Assembly: GCA_030591525.1 (NCBI GenBank)
Contig: JAUVAV010000001.1
Location: 40,051-104,050, forward strand
DNA from: a candidate division FCPU426 bacterium
GTDB taxonomy: Bacteria > Oederibacteriota > JAAXVQ01 > JAUVAV01
Reading direction: 5' to 3'
DNA length: 64,000 bases
A model generated the notes under the pieces. The model was not told the DNA's origin and did not search any database. It saw only the letters and a list, made by a program, of their open reading frames with translations. Each line of letters starts with the position of its first letter. Position 1 is the stretch's first letter. The translations under genes were made by a program, and so were the position numbers. Shown here in pieces: positions 1-9,190 of this stretch.

Positions 1-265
1 AGTAACCAATACCTCCCTGCATAAAAGGGGACCATTTTTTTATAATAGTATACCTATAGTTCGATTCCACTCTAAGGATTATTCCCGGGAATCCTCCCAG
101 GGACAGGTTAAGAGATGACGTCTCATTCAATTTCAAGTTACCCAAAGCGGAAAAACACGGTCCTCCCGAGAATCCTACTTTTACCCCGATTCCCGTATCC
201 CCAGCCTGCGCGGTGTTTATGGTCAATAATAATAAATAAGCAATAATAAATTTTCTAACCAACAT
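1..265 (-). CDS. exported protein, N-terminal fragment (runs off left edge)
   Basis: An open frame of 88 codons starts at the ATG at 263-265 and continues past the window edge without a stop. A good ribosome-binding site (AAAGGGGGAAAA) lies just upstream of the ATG. The first ~22 residues are a classical Sec signal peptide: MLVRK, then a Leu/Ile-rich core, ending in TAQA before GDTG. The mature part is rich in Gly and alternating hydrophobic residues (GIGVKVGFSGG, SLNLSLGGFPGIILRVE), as in outer-membrane beta-barrel proteins. The frame was found by direct translation and only the N-terminus is present. No family is recognised. It resembles in style the exported protein at 28698-29153. Confidence 0.7.
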   Translation of the reverse strand, partial: MLVRKFIIAYLLLLTINTAQAGDTGIGVKVGFSGGPCFSALGNLKLNETSSLNLSLGGFPGIILRVESNYRYTIIKKWSPFMQGGIGY

Positions 266-363
266 TTTTCCCCCTTTAGCAGGGTAATTGCATAACTTCG
301 CCGGCCGCCTGCAGGGACCCCAGCTGTTCTCTATCGGAAACCTTCAATCTTCATTGCTGTTAT

Positions 364-537
364 TCAATTTCCCCGCTCTGAAGAGCGGGGAATTGGATAT
401 GATCTGTAGATTATATAAATGTATATCCCGCATTTCGCTTTTTCAGCGAAATGTCCCCGGCTTGAACATGCATATCGATAATAATCTTCATCTCATGTCA
501 CGAAGTCAAGCCGGGGAATTCGCGGTTAACATATTAA
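364..537. mobile_element. two-hairpin palindromic element, copy 1
   Basis: It starts with TTCAATTT and a perfect hairpin CCCCGCTCT-GA-AGAGCGGGG (371-390). It continues with GGATATGATCTGTAGA and ends with a second stem whose arms are CCCCGGCTTG (455-464) and CAAGCCGGGG (507-516), followed by AATTCGCGGTTAAC and ATATTAA. The same ends occur at 9191-9347 and 25736-25849, and a left hairpin alone occurs at 36946-36977. This copy has an extra internal hairpin (CATTTCGCT...AGCGAAATG, 431-453) and a ~40-bp insertion in the right stem. Subterminal hairpins without terminal inverted repeats are what non-autonomous IS200/IS605-type elements look like; that assignment is inference. Confidence 0.75.
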
Positions 538-614
538 ATCCTTGCTTGCATAAAACCTGCTTGCTTGATATTTTATATAATATAAGATGTATCATACTAT
601 TATAATGGTTTAGC

Positions 615-712
615 AGGAGCGGGCCCCCTTGGCCTGCCTGTCCTGCCTGTCCTGAGCGAAGCCGAAGGGAGCGTAGCCGAAGGGGGCGAAACCAACGGGT
701 GTGCCCGCCCAA
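615..712. repeat. GC-rich dispersed repeat (CCTGTCCTGAGCG type)
   Basis: The stretch contains the doubled unit CCTGCCTGTCCTG followed by AGCGAAGCCGAAGGGAGCG and TAGCCGAAGG. It is bounded by GCGGGC and GCCCGC. An inverted relative lies at 52288-52358, and partial relatives are seen near 37010 and 62650-62835. It does not code for anything recognisable. Confidence 0.6.
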
Positions 713-769
713 CAGAAGAATATTAATCCAATCTCAAGTTGATTGCTACAAAAATGATATTTAAAAAGC

Positions 770-802
770 AACCGATTACTGATGTAGCGTAAGTGCTGTC
801 TA
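770..802. repeat. 33-bp dispersed repeat fragment
   Basis: This 33-bp stretch (AACCGATTACTGATGTAGCG and following AAGTGCTGTCTA) recurs at 47373-47405 with a single mismatch. Because it is a repeat, the GTG at 793 inside it is unlikely to be the start of the next gene. Confidence 0.65.
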
Positions 803-837
803 AGGTGGCGGGTAGCCTGGCGTCGAGGAAAACAATC

Positions 838-3800
838 ATGCATAAAGTGAGTAATAGAGTAATCTTGACAGGCGTATTGATTATTGCAGGCCTGGCATTA
901 TTTGCCTGGCTGGGCATAAAGACCGGTAATGAGCAGGCAAAGCAGCCAGCCTTAAATCCCGGAAACCGTGTGGTAGATGCCATGGCAGTAAAAGCCGGGG
1001 CCAACCAGAGCTGGCTGGAACAAGCCCTGGCCAGTATCGCGTCTGAAGAATACAAAATAAAGCCTGACTGCCAGGGTATACTGCAGGCACCGAACCGCAA
1101 GCAGAATTTCCGCGCATATTATAAACGCAGTGGTATGGAATTAGGCCCGCGCCATGCCGGAACGGGCGCAGCCAGCAGGGCACCTGCGAAGAGTGCCCCA
1201 CTATCCCCTGCTTTGGAAAAAGCAGAGTGTGAAGGGGACTTTTCAAATTGGAAATTCCAATGGCAGACCGCGTATTTCGGAAGACCGGGAGCTGTAAAAC
1301 CAGTGCCCGAGGCAAAGCCAACGGCTTTTGGAAACCGGGTGGAATACCAGCGAAAGGATATAAGCGAGTGGTATATCAATAAGCCGCAAGGCATTGAACA
1401 GGGATTTATTATTCATCATAGGCCAAAAAAAAGTAGGGGCGGGCCTCTGTTCCCGCCCGAACATTCATGTCCGCCCACTAGAGACGCGATTAACCGCGTC
1501 TGTATCATCTCCCAACCCATTACAGGCTTAACTTTAAAATTAACTGCTGACTATAACGCCATAGACCTATGCGATAAGCATCAGGCAGTGGTCATGCGTT
1601 ATGGCCAACTGAAAGTAGTGGACGCAAGGAATAAAAAGCTGTGGGCCGGGATGCGCGTGGAAAATAATCGCATTGTCCTGGCTTATGATGATACCAGTGC
1701 GCAGTATCCAATATACATAGATCCCTTGATGACAACCCCGGCCTGGACACAAGAGATCGACCAGGCAGACGCATATTTTGGTTATTCAGTAGGAAGCGCG
1801 GGAGATGTAAATGGAGACGGGTATGGTGATGTGATCTGCGGCGCGTATGGTTATGACAATGGGCAGACAGATGAAGGCCGGGCGTATGTGTATTTGGGCT
1901 CAGCCACCGGGCTCAGCGCAACCCCGGCCTGGACCGGAGAAAGCGGCCAGGCAAACGCAAGTTTTGGCACATCAGTAGGAAGCGCGGGAGATGTGAATGG
2001 AGACGGGTATGGTGATGTGATCTGCGGCGCAAATCGTTATGACAATGGGCAGTCAGATGAAGGCCGGGCCTATGTGTATTTAGGCTCAGGCAGCGGGCTT
2101 AGCGCAACCCCGGTCTGGACAGCAGAATGCGACCAGGCAAGCGCGCAGTTTGGCTATTCCGTAGGCAGCGCGGGAGATGTGAATGGGGACGGGTATGGTG
2201 ATGTAATCTGCGGCGCATATTATTATGACAATGGGGAGTCAAATGAAGGCCGGGCCTATGTGTATTTGGGTTCAGCCGGTGGGCTTAGCGCTGCCCCGGC
2301 CTGGACCGGAGAGAGCGACCAGGCAAGCGCGCAGTTTGGCTATTCAGCAGGCAGCGCGGGAGATGTGAATGGAGACGGGTATGGGGATGTGATCTGTGGC
2401 GCGTATGGATATGACAATGGGCAGTCAGATGAAGGCCGGGCCTATGTGTATTTGGGTTCTGCCAGTGGGCTCAGCGCAACCCCGGCCTGGACAGGAGAGA
2501 GCGGCCAGGCAACCGCATTTTTTGGCATATCAGTAGGAAGCGCGGGAGATGTGAATGGGGACGGTTATGGAGATGTAATCATTGGTGCGGATAGTTATAC
2601 CAATGGGCAGTTTAATGAAGGCCGGGCATATGTTTATTTAGGCTCAGCCACCGGGCTTAGCGCAGTCCCGGCCTGGACAGGAGAGAGCGACCAGGCAAGC
2701 GCGCAGTTTAGTATTTCAGTAGGAAGCGCGGGAGATGTGAATGGAGACGGGTATGGGGATGTGATCTGCGGCGCGTATCGTTATGACAATGGGCAGTCAG
2801 ATGAAGGCCGAGCATATGTGTATTTGGGCTCTGCCAGCGGTCTGGCCGCAAGCGCGGCCTGGACAGGAGAGAGCGACCAAGCAACCGCATTTTTTGGCAG
2901 ATCAGTAGGAAGCGCAGGAGATGTGAATGGGAACGGGTTTGGTGATGTGATCTGCGGCGCGAATAGTTATGATAATGGGCAGACAAATGAAGGCCGAGCA
3001 TATGTGTATTTGGGCTCTGCCAGCGGTCTGGCCGCAAGCGCGGCCTGGATAGAAGAGAGCGACCAGGCAGATGCGCTGTTTGGCTTTTCAGCAGGAAGCG
3101 CGGGAGATGTGAATGGAGATGGATATGGAGATGTGATCTGTGGCGCGTATACATATGACAATGGGCAGATAAATGAAGGCCAAGCATATGTGTATTTGGG
3201 CTCAGCCAACGGGCTTAACGCAACCCCGGCCTGGACAGGAGAGAGTGACCAGGCGGATGCGCGGTTTGGCATATCAGCAGGAAGCGCGGGCGACGTAAAT
3301 GGAGACGGGTATGGAGATGTGATCTGCGGCGCGGATCGTTATGACAATGGGCAGACAGATGAAGGCCGAGCATATGTGTATTTGGGCTCAGCCACCGGGC
3401 TCAGCGCAACCCCGGCCTGGACAGGAGAGAGCGACCAGGCAAATGCGCTGTTTGGCATATCAGTAGTAAGCGCGGGAGACGTGAATGGCGACGGGTATGG
3501 AGATGTGATTGTGGGAGCGCCTTATTATGACAATGGGCAAACAGATGAAGGCCAAGTATATGTTTATTTGGGCTCAGCCAGCGGGCTCAGCGCAACCCCG
3601 GCCTGGACAGTTGATAGCAACCAGGCGGATGCATGTTATGGCAGATCAGCAGGAAGCGCGGGAGATGTGAATGGAGACGGGTATGGGGATGTGATCTGCG
3701 GCGCGTATCTTTATGACAATGGGCAATCAAGTGAAGGCCGGGCGTTTGTGTATTTGGGTTCAGCCAACGGGCTTAGCGCAATCCCGTCCTGGACAGGAGA

Positions 3801-5073
3801 GAGCGACCAGACCGACGCGTGGTTTGGCTGTTCAGTAGGAAGCGCGGGAGATGTGAATGGGGACGGGTATGGGGATGTGATCTGCGGAGCGTATCATTAT
3901 GGCAATGGTCAGTCAAGTGAAGGCCAAGCATATGTGTTTCTAGGCTCAGCCGGCGGACTTAACGCAACCCCGGCCTGGACAGGAGAGAGCGGCCAGACAA
4001 GCGCATTTTTTGGCAGATCAGCAGGAAGCGCGGGAGATGTGAATGGAGACGGGTATGGGGATGTGATCTGCGGCGCGCATTATTATGACAATGGGCAGAC
4101 AGATGAAGGCCGAGCATATGTGTATTTGGGCTCAGCCACCGGGCTCAGCGCAATCCCGGCCTGGACAGGAGAGAGTGACCAGGTGGATGCGCGGTTTGGC
4201 ACATCAGCAGGCAGCGCAGGAGATGTGAATGGAGACGGGTATGGGGATGTGATCTGCGGCGCGTATTCTTATGACAATGGGCAAACAAATGAAGGCCGGG
4301 CATATATGTACTATGGCAATGATTTTGGTGGTCTGAGCGTGCGTCCCAGGCAGGTCAAGGCGGATGGGACCAGTCTTATTGGGCCGGCCTGCGCAGCGTC
4401 TTATTTGCCAAGCAACACGCAGGCCAGGATCAGGCTCTGGGCCAGGACCAGCCAGGGCCGTACCCGGGCCAAGGTCCGGGTCGAGACCGCGCTGCCGGGA
4501 AACAGCTTCACAGGAACTAATATACAAACCGGCCCAACCTACCAGGATATCGGGGTTAGCGGCATGGACCTGGAACTCATTTTAACCGGATTAAATCCCA
4601 TGCAAGCCTACAGGTGGCGGGCGCGATTGCTGTATGACCCCACTAATGCGCCGTATGGCTTGCTGCACAGCCCATGGTTTAGTCTAAGCCTGGCGTCCTT
4701 GGAAGGCGGCCCTGATTTTCGCACCGGGCCGTTCGCAGAAAACACACCAACCCCTGTCCCTACCAGTACTTCTACCCCGGTTAACCTGCCAACACATTCC
4801 CTGGGTCCTTTTTTCAGAATTATGCATGCCTTGGCAAGAGTCTCCTGCGGAGAAAGCGCTGTCATGGAGATCAACCTTTCCCAGGGGAGCCAAGTAAGTA
4901 TAAAGATTTATGATCTAACCGGCCGGAAGATTTCCACCTTGCGGGATGAGTATATGCCAGCCGGCCGGCATGAGATAGAATGGAACGGCGGCCAGGCAGG
5001 GTCTGGCATGTATTTGGTATACTGCGAGGCCGGGCAGCATAGGGCGCGGGGGAAGATAGTTGTGGTAAGATAG
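838..5073 (+). CDS. secreted FG-GAP repeat protein with FlgD-like C-terminal domain
   Basis: The product is 1411 aa. The ATG at 838 is chosen over the in-frame GTG at 793 because it follows GAGGAAAA at normal spacing and begins a signal peptide/anchor (MHKVSNRVILTGVLIIAGLA). Residues ~30-299 form a domain seen before repeats in similar proteins (motif GIEQGFIIHH). Residues ~300-1167 are 14 tandem 62-aa FG-GAP units, each with DVNGDGYGD, a Ca2+-binding loop of the integrin beta-propeller type. Then come an Fn3-like region, a Thr/Pro linker (~1301-1315) and a FlgD-Ig/sorting-type C-terminal domain (IKIYDLTGRKI, GSGMYLVYC). It is probably an adhesin or surface protein outside the cytoplasm. Fourteen units suggest two propellers. 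No partner gene is adjacent. Confidence 0.9.
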   Translation: MHKVSNRVILTGVLIIAGLALFAWLGIKTGNEQAKQPALNPGNRVVDAMAVKAGANQSWLEQALASIASEEYKIKPDCQGILQAPNRKQNFRAYYKRSGMELGPRHAGTGAASRAPAKSAPLSPALEKAECEGDFSNWKFQWQTAYFGRPGAVKPVPEAKPTAFGNRVEYQRKDISEWYINKPQGIEQGFIIHHRPKKSRGGPLFPPEHSCPPTRDAINRVCIISQPITGLTLKLTADYNAIDLCDKHQAVVMRYGQLKVVDARNKKLWAGMRVENNRIVLAYDDTSAQYPIYIDPLMTTPAWTQEIDQADAYFGYSVGSAGDVNGDGYGDVICGAYGYDNGQTDEGRAYVYLGSATGLSATPAWTGESGQANASFGTSVGSAGDVNGDGYGDVICGANRYDNGQSDEGRAYVYLGSGSGLSATPVWTAECDQASAQFGYSVGSAGDVNGDGYGDVICGAYYYDNGESNEGRAYVYLGSAGGLSAAPAWTGESDQASAQFGYSAGSAGDVNGDGYGDVICGAYGYDNGQSDEGRAYVYLGSASGLSATPAWTGESGQATAFFGISVGSAGDVNGDGYGDVIIGADSYTNGQFNEGRAYVYLGSATGLSAVPAWTGESDQASAQFSISVGSAGDVNGDGYGDVICGAYRYDNGQSDEGRAYVYLGSASGLAASAAWTGESDQATAFFGRSVGSAGDVNGNGFGDVICGANSYDNGQTNEGRAYVYLGSASGLAASAAWIEESDQADALFGFSAGSAGDVNGDGYGDVICGAYTYDNGQINEGQAYVYLGSANGLNATPAWTGESDQADARFGISAGSAGDVNGDGYGDVICGADRYDNGQTDEGRAYVYLGSATGLSATPAWTGESDQANALFGISVVSAGDVNGDGYGDVIVGAPYYDNGQTDEGQVYVYLGSASGLSATPAWTVDSNQADACYGRSAGSAGDVNGDGYGDVICGAYLYDNGQSSEGRAFVYLGSANGLSAIPSWTGESDQTDAWFGCSVGSAGDVNGDGYGDVICGAYHYGNGQSSEGQAYVFLGSAGGLNATPAWTGESGQTSAFFGRSAGSAGDVNGDGYGDVICGAHYYDNGQTDEGRAYVYLGSATGLSAIPAWTGESDQVDARFGTSAGSAGDVNGDGYGDVICGAYSYDNGQTNEGRAYMYYGNDFGGLSVRPRQVKADGTSLIGPACAASYLPSNTQARIRLWARTSQGRTRAKVRVETALPGNSFTGTNIQTGPTYQDIGVSGMDLELILTGLNPMQAYRWRARLLYDPTNAPYGLLHSPWFSLSLASLEGGPDFRTGPFAENTPTPVPTSTSTPVNLPTHSLGPFFRIMHALARVSCGESAVMEINLSQGSQVSIKIYDLTGRKISTLRDEYMPAGRHEIEWNGGQAGSGMYLVYCEAGQHRARGKIVVVR
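1433..1502. repeat. palindromic repeat inserted in frame within the FG-GAP gene
   Basis: GTAGGGGCGGGC...CCCGCCC is followed by a perfect hairpin AGACGCG-ATTAAC-CGCGTCT (1483-1502). The GTAGGGGC end matches the dispersed element at 20282-20363. The insertion encodes residues ~199-222, an odd Pro/Cys/Arg-rich stretch between IIHHRPKK and the sheet-like ITGLTLKLTAD segment. Its length keeps the frame open. Confidence 0.55.
1735..4338 (+). repeat. 14 tandem 186-bp repeats (FG-GAP coding units)
   Basis: Each unit begins at ACCCCGGCCTGGAC or a close variant and repeats every 186 bp; the first two begin at 1735 and 1921. Nucleotide identity between units is very high, especially across GCGGGAGATGTGAATGGAGA. 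This suggests recent expansion or gene conversion. Short-read assemblies may miscount such units. Confidence 0.9.
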
Positions 5074-5173
5074 TACCTGGCTGCTTCATGGGGATCTGTT
5101 TCTAAAATTTTGTGTATCAATGCCCGCCGCTGCTTGTTTGGCACTTTGGTGGGAATCCTTCGGTGTCGGTTCC

Positions 5174-7291
5174 CTAAGCTGCCAACCGAGAAAAGTCGGC
5201 CAGGATCCAGATTTGCCGCGCAAGATTGCTTAATAAATTCAGGCGGTTGCGGCGGATCTTCTCGTTTTCATCCATGACCAGGACATCATTAAAGAAGCGG
5301 TCAATCAGCGGCTTCATTTCAGCTAAGCATTCAAAGCATGCTCTGAAATTCCCGGCTCGTGATAAATCTGTGATCTCTTTTCCCGCTTTTTGACAGGCGG
5401 CTTGCAATTTATTTTCCGTTTCATGGCTGAAAAGCCGGGTATCAACTTCTTTCTCTTCCTGGCCTGGCGAAAGATTCCGGAACGTATCCTTGGGCAGAAT
5501 ATTAACTACCCGGGAAAAAGTTATGATTTTCTCCGTGAATCCGGGTTCGCTTCTTAAAGCATGCAGAGTTTCCGCCTTTTGCACCAGGACGGTTATGTCA
5601 TCCCACCAGACACCCAGCAAAGCCTGGATAAGATCTGGCTTTATATTTCTTCGCGCAAGTTCACTCTCCATGCGCCCCTGGATATAAATTTTTACCCCGG
5701 TTTTAATCTCCTCAGCTTTTTCGCTAAAACTATTAAACCCCTGCACGCTCAACTTCAGGACTTCATTCAAGGAGTAATGGTACCCAACATCCAGGGTTAT
5801 GGCAATAATTCCCTGGGCGGCGCGGCGAAGCGCATAAGGGTCTTTGGTGCCGGTCGGGATAAAACCCGCGCCCCAGCAACCAATGATATGATCGAATTTA
5901 TCCGCCAGGGCCAGGACTCGTCCCACCGGCGTGGCTGGGAGATTATCATCCGACCAACGCGGTAAATATTGCTCGCGAATGGCCAGGGCCGCGGATTCCG
6001 GAACGCCCTGGGCCAAGGCATAACAGGTTCCCATAATTCCCTGGAGCGAGCTGAACTCCTTTTCCTGCACCACCAGGGATATAAGATCCGCCTTGGAAAG
6101 ATGGGCCGCCGGTTGTACGTTTTGTTCCTGTCCGGGCTCCAGCTTTTCAGCCAGCCGCACGCATAAATTTTCCAGGCGTTGGGTTTTATCCAGCAGGCTT
6201 CCCAGCCCTTTTATCCAGAGCACGCGTTCCAAGTCCGAGACTTTTTGTTCCAAAGGATTTTTAATATCCTGGTTATAGAAGAATTCGGCATCTTTCAGGC
6301 GGGCTTCCAGCACCCGTTCGAATCCCGGGCGCATTGTGTCCGGGGCTGCCAATGGATTGTCATGCACTGCCAGAAAAAACGGCAAAAGTTTGCCGGATTC
6401 ATCCTCAATTGCAAAATAGCGCTGGTGTTCACGTAAAGTAGTAATAATTATTTCACGGGGCAAATCAAGAAAGTTCTTGGAAATACTGCCCGAGAGTACG
6501 CCCGGAAACTCGGCCATCATTGCCACTGTTTCCAATAAACCGCTATCCTTTACCGGACATCCGCCCAATCTCCGGGCTTCTGCTTCTAAGGCTTTTTGTA
6601 TTGCAATGAGGCGTTCTTCGTTTGAACAAATTACTCTGCCTTGCCGGAGTATGTTTTCATGCTCTGAGGCGCTTGGCACCTCGGCTTGTTGCGGACGATG
6701 CCGGGGATGCAGCCGGGTAATCCGGCCGGCTTCCACATCCGCGAAATGGAAGGGAATAACCTCTGTGCCGAACAGAGTTATAATCCAGCGCACCGGCCGC
6801 GCGAACCTGGCACCTGATGCTTCCCAGCGCATGGTCTTGGGAAAATCGAATTTTTCCCGGATTAATTCGGAAAATATTTCCGGTAATAAAACCTGTGTCG
6901 GCCGGCCTTTTTCTTCCAATCGAACAAAAAGCCGGTCGTCTTGTATACTTATCTCTTCGGGCCTGACTCCGGCCTTGCGCAGGAATCCCTGGCCGGCCGG
7001 AGAGAGTGTGCCATCCGGAAGATAGGCAATGCTTTGCTTTGGCCCGGACAGCTCCCGGGTAAACGAGGTTTGGTCTTCAGCCAGTCCTTTAATTAAAAAT
7101 ATAATTCTCCGGGGGGTCGCGTGCACCTTCACATTATCAAATACCAGGCCTTTATTCTTAAGCAGCCCTTCCGTTTTGAGAGATAAACGCGCCTGTTCCC
7201 TGGCGGGCATATAATCCGTCGGCAGTTCCTCGCAGCCGATTTCCAGAAGCGCGTCTTTTTTTAATTGGTCTTTCTGTTTAACACTATTCAT
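5174..7291 (-). CDS. glyS: glycine--tRNA ligase beta subunit
   Basis: The 705-aa product has the full length of the family. It pairs with GlyQ in the alpha2beta2 enzyme that charges tRNA-Gly in the cytoplasm. Recognisable blocks are LLEIGCEELPTDYM at the N-terminus, FDFPKTMRWEA, MMAEFPGVLSG, TTLREHQRYFAIEDE and the C-terminal DALR-type anticodon-binding region (~residues 590-690). The ATG at 7289-7291 follows GAGGG at ~9 nt. The gene is downstream of glyQ on the same strand, but a 133-bp inverted-repeat element separates them. Its 3' end faces the FG-GAP gene across 100 bp. Confidence 0.96.
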   Translation of the reverse strand: MNSVKQKDQLKKDALLEIGCEELPTDYMPAREQARLSLKTEGLLKNKGLVFDNVKVHATPRRIIFLIKGLAEDQTSFTRELSGPKQSIAYLPDGTLSPAGQGFLRKAGVRPEEISIQDDRLFVRLEEKGRPTQVLLPEIFSELIREKFDFPKTMRWEASGARFARPVRWIITLFGTEVIPFHFADVEAGRITRLHPRHRPQQAEVPSASEHENILRQGRVICSNEERLIAIQKALEAEARRLGGCPVKDSGLLETVAMMAEFPGVLSGSISKNFLDLPREIIITTLREHQRYFAIEDESGKLLPFFLAVHDNPLAAPDTMRPGFERVLEARLKDAEFFYNQDIKNPLEQKVSDLERVLWIKGLGSLLDKTQRLENLCVRLAEKLEPGQEQNVQPAAHLSKADLISLVVQEKEFSSLQGIMGTCYALAQGVPESAALAIREQYLPRWSDDNLPATPVGRVLALADKFDHIIGCWGAGFIPTGTKDPYALRRAAQGIIAITLDVGYHYSLNEVLKLSVQGFNSFSEKAEEIKTGVKIYIQGRMESELARRNIKPDLIQALLGVWWDDITVLVQKAETLHALRSEPGFTEKIITFSRVVNILPKDTFRNLSPGQEEKEVDTRLFSHETENKLQAACQKAGKEITDLSRAGNFRACFECLAEMKPLIDRFFNDVLVMDENEKIRRNRLNLLSNLARQIWILADFSRLAA

Positions 7292-7342
7292 GTCATATAA
7301 CCCTCAAAATTCGCGAATTTTAATTAAACATGCTGTAAATAA

Positions 7343-7475
7343 GCGTCCGGGAGGTCTTTTGGAAAAACATTGCGCGGGGACTGCGAAAAACAGTATGTTC
7401 TCATGCTTATTCTCGGCTGTGCAGGTTGTGAAACGATTTCCGCTTCAATGTTTTGTAAAAAGACCTCCCGGACGC
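7343..7475. mobile_element. 133-bp inverted-repeat (MITE-like) element between glyQ and glyS
   Basis: The ends are near-perfect ~30-bp terminal inverted repeats: GCGTCCGGGAGGTCTTTT at the left and its complement AAAAGACCTCCCGGACGC at the right, continuing inward as AAAAACATTG/CAATGTTTTG. TAA flanks it on both sides and may be a target duplication. The inner ~70 bp encodes nothing obvious. It lies within an otherwise compact operon, so transcription from glyQ to glyS must cross a large hairpin. Confidence 0.75.
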
Positions 7476-7481
7476 TAAAAA

Positions 7482-8348
7482 TCAAACCATTAAGGGAAAT
7501 CCCAGCTCTTCCCGGTGTTTAATATAGCCTTGCGCGCAGAGCCGGGCCAGGTTGCGCAAGCGCGAGATATAACCCACGCGCTCGGTAACTGAGATAGAAC
7601 CCCGGGCCTCCAGTAAATTAAAAAGGTGTGAACTCTTGACCAGTTGGTCATAAGCCGGCATAACCAGATTCAACTCGATTAAACGCCCGGTCTCTTTCTC
7701 GCAAACCCTAAAAGCTTCCAGGAGCGCTTCAGGATTCGAGACCTCAAAATTAAACCGCGACCACTGTACCTCATTGGCATGAAAAAGCTCGCCATAGCTA
7801 ATGCCGTTTCCCCACTCAATCTTGAAAATCGAATCTACCTTCTGCAGAAACATGGCTATTCGTTCCAGTCCGTAGGTGATTTCCACGCTGACCGGGTTTA
7901 AATCAATTGAACCCATCTGCTGAAAATAGGTGAACTGAGTGATCTCCAGCCCATCCAGCCATACCTGCCACCCGAGCCCGCCGGCTCCCAAGGTCGGCGA
8001 TTCCCAATCATCCTCAGTAAAACGTATATCGTGCTCTTCCAGGTTTAAGCCGATCTCCTTTAAGCTCGCGCGATATTGTTCCTGGATATCCTTCGGAGAC
8101 GGCTTGATAATAACCTGGAACTGGTAATAATGCTGTCCCCGGTTCGGATTCTCGCCGTAGCGTCCGTCCTTGGGCCGGCGGCAGGGTTCAATATTGGCTG
8201 AAGCCCATGGTTCCGGTCCCAACACCCGCAGGAAAGTGGCAGGATTAAAAGTGGAAGCCCCCTTTTCCAAATCGTACGGCTGCACGATCAAGCACCCCTG
8301 CGCGGACCAGAAATTTTCGAGCTTTTGAATAATCTCCTGGAATGTCAA
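7482..8348 (-). CDS. glyQ: glycine--tRNA ligase alpha subunit
   Basis: The product is 288 aa and holds the class II catalytic core that forms glycyl-adenylate. Family signatures are [45 protein letters not shown] and [14 protein letters not shown]. The frame is open upstream to 8384, but the TTG at 8346-8348 is chosen as start. It overlaps the recO stop in TTGA, has GGAG seven bases upstream, and puts the protein start at the usual TFQEIIQ. Translation is probably coupled to recO. The upstream in-frame ATG at 8384 lies inside recO and would add 12 residues without similarity. Confidence 0.95.
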   Translation of the reverse strand: MTFQEIIQKLENFWSAQGCLIVQPYDLEKGASTFNPATFLRVLGPEPWASANIEPCRRPKDGRYGENPNRGQHYYQFQVIIKPSPKDIQEQYRASLKEIGLNLEEHDIRFTEDDWESPTLGAGGLGWQVWLDGLEITQFTYFQQMGSIDLNPVSVEITYGLERIAMFLQKVDSIFKIEWGNGISYGELFHANEVQWSRFNFEVSNPEALLEAFRVCEKETGRLIELNLVMPAYDQLVKSSHLFNLLEARGSISVTERVGYISRLRNLARLCAQGYIKHREELGFPLMV

Positions 8349-9103
8349 TTCTTTACTCCTTCCAGTTTTGCTACCGCTTGGCAAAAGATATCGCTTTTTA
8401 ATTTCCGGCCCAGTTGATAATGAAGCGCTGCCTCTAGCAGGGCCGTTATTTCACTTTGAAGTTTAGGATGCAGATGCAAGCGCTGCATTTTATCCGCCGG
8501 AAACCGGAGTAATCTTTCCAGCAGGCGCCGCGCTCCAGGTGAGATGGAAACGCCTCCGCTTGGCCGGCAGGCCCGGCAAACCACTCCCCCGGTTTCAGCC
8601 TGGTAGGCCATGGCTTCTGACTCACATTGGCAAAGCTGGCAGGCTTGAAGATCCGGACGATACCCCAACTGATTTAAAAAACCGGCCTCAAACCAGGTTC
8701 CCGCCAGGGAGGGCTGCACGCCGGTCTCCAGGAGCTGGAGCGCGGCCAAAAGCAGGTTGAAAATTTCAGGCAAAGGCTGCCGTTCCGGCGTAAGTCCATC
8801 CACCAGTTCACACATCCGTGCCGCCTGGCCTAAGGCTGTCAAATCCGTTTTCAAACCCGGAAAGGCGTTTTCCAACTGCCCCTGGGTAATCAGCATAAGT
8901 TCCCGGGTTTCCCGGCCGTACAATTGAAGCTCGGAAAAAGAGAGCCAACCCAGAGATGCGGCCAACCGGCTGCGGCTGCGCCGCACACCCTTGGCAATAC
9001 CCCGGACTTTTCCCCGCTCCCGGGTAAATAGCACTATTACCCGGTCGGCCTCGGAAAAATCGTAAGTTCTAAGAACCAATCCTGATGTGCGGTAAGTAGA
9101 CAT
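8345..9103 (-). CDS. recO: DNA repair protein RecO
   Basis: This 252-aa protein loads RecA on SSB-coated DNA with RecR during gap repair. The N-terminal OB-fold (residues 1-80) shows [21 protein letters not shown] and [17 protein letters not shown] helical domain follows, with a zinc site made by CQLC (~155) and CRAC (~178). Length and order fit the family. The stop overlaps the glyQ start by two bases. The start at 9101-9103 has only a weak ribosome site (TAGG). Confidence 0.93.
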   Translation of the reverse strand: MSTYRTSGLVLRTYDFSEADRVIVLFTRERGKVRGIAKGVRRSRSRLAASLGWLSFSELQLYGRETRELMLITQGQLENAFPGLKTDLTALGQAARMCELVDGLTPERQPLPEIFNLLLAALQLLETGVQPSLAGTWFEAGFLNQLGYRPDLQACQLCQCESEAMAYQAETGGVVCRACRPSGGVSISPGARRLLERLLRFPADKMQRLHLHPKLQSEITALLEAALHYQLGRKLKSDIFCQAVAKLEGVKN

Positions 9104-9109
9104 GGCGGC

Positions 9110-9154
9110 CTAAAAGAAAGAACCACGCCCCGTAGAAAAAGAGGCATGGTTCTT
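9110..9154 (-). terminator. stem-loop terminator upstream of recO
   Basis: On the minus strand, AAGAACCATGCC and GGCGTGGTTCTT form a 12-bp stem with one mismatch (9118-9154), followed by TCTTTCTTTT. It would end transcripts coming from the YIP1 gene, or attenuate entry into recO-glyQ-glyS. Confidence 0.5.
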
Positions 9155-9190
9155 CTTGTGGTATGATGGGTTTTTATCGCGAACCCGGAT

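Noticed and set aside
288..605. 105-codon plus-strand frame over the first palindromic element
   Set aside because: It is made of element sequence; frames through other copies are not conserved and there is no ribosome site.
793..837. GTG start 15 codons upstream for the FG-GAP protein
   Set aside because: It lies in a 33-bp repeat also found at 47373-47405, and the ATG at 838 has a good ribosome site and starts a signal peptide.
2708..3187. 159-codon open frame on the minus strand inside the FG-GAP gene
   Set aside because: It is a shadow of the tandem repeats: His/Arg/Ser-rich, itself repetitive, with no ribosome site, and it only exists because the repeat unit lacks stops in that frame.
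1735..4338. CRISPR-like array
   Set aside because: Repeats are 186 bp, directly adjacent without spacers, and clearly code for FG-GAP units. No cas gene is present.
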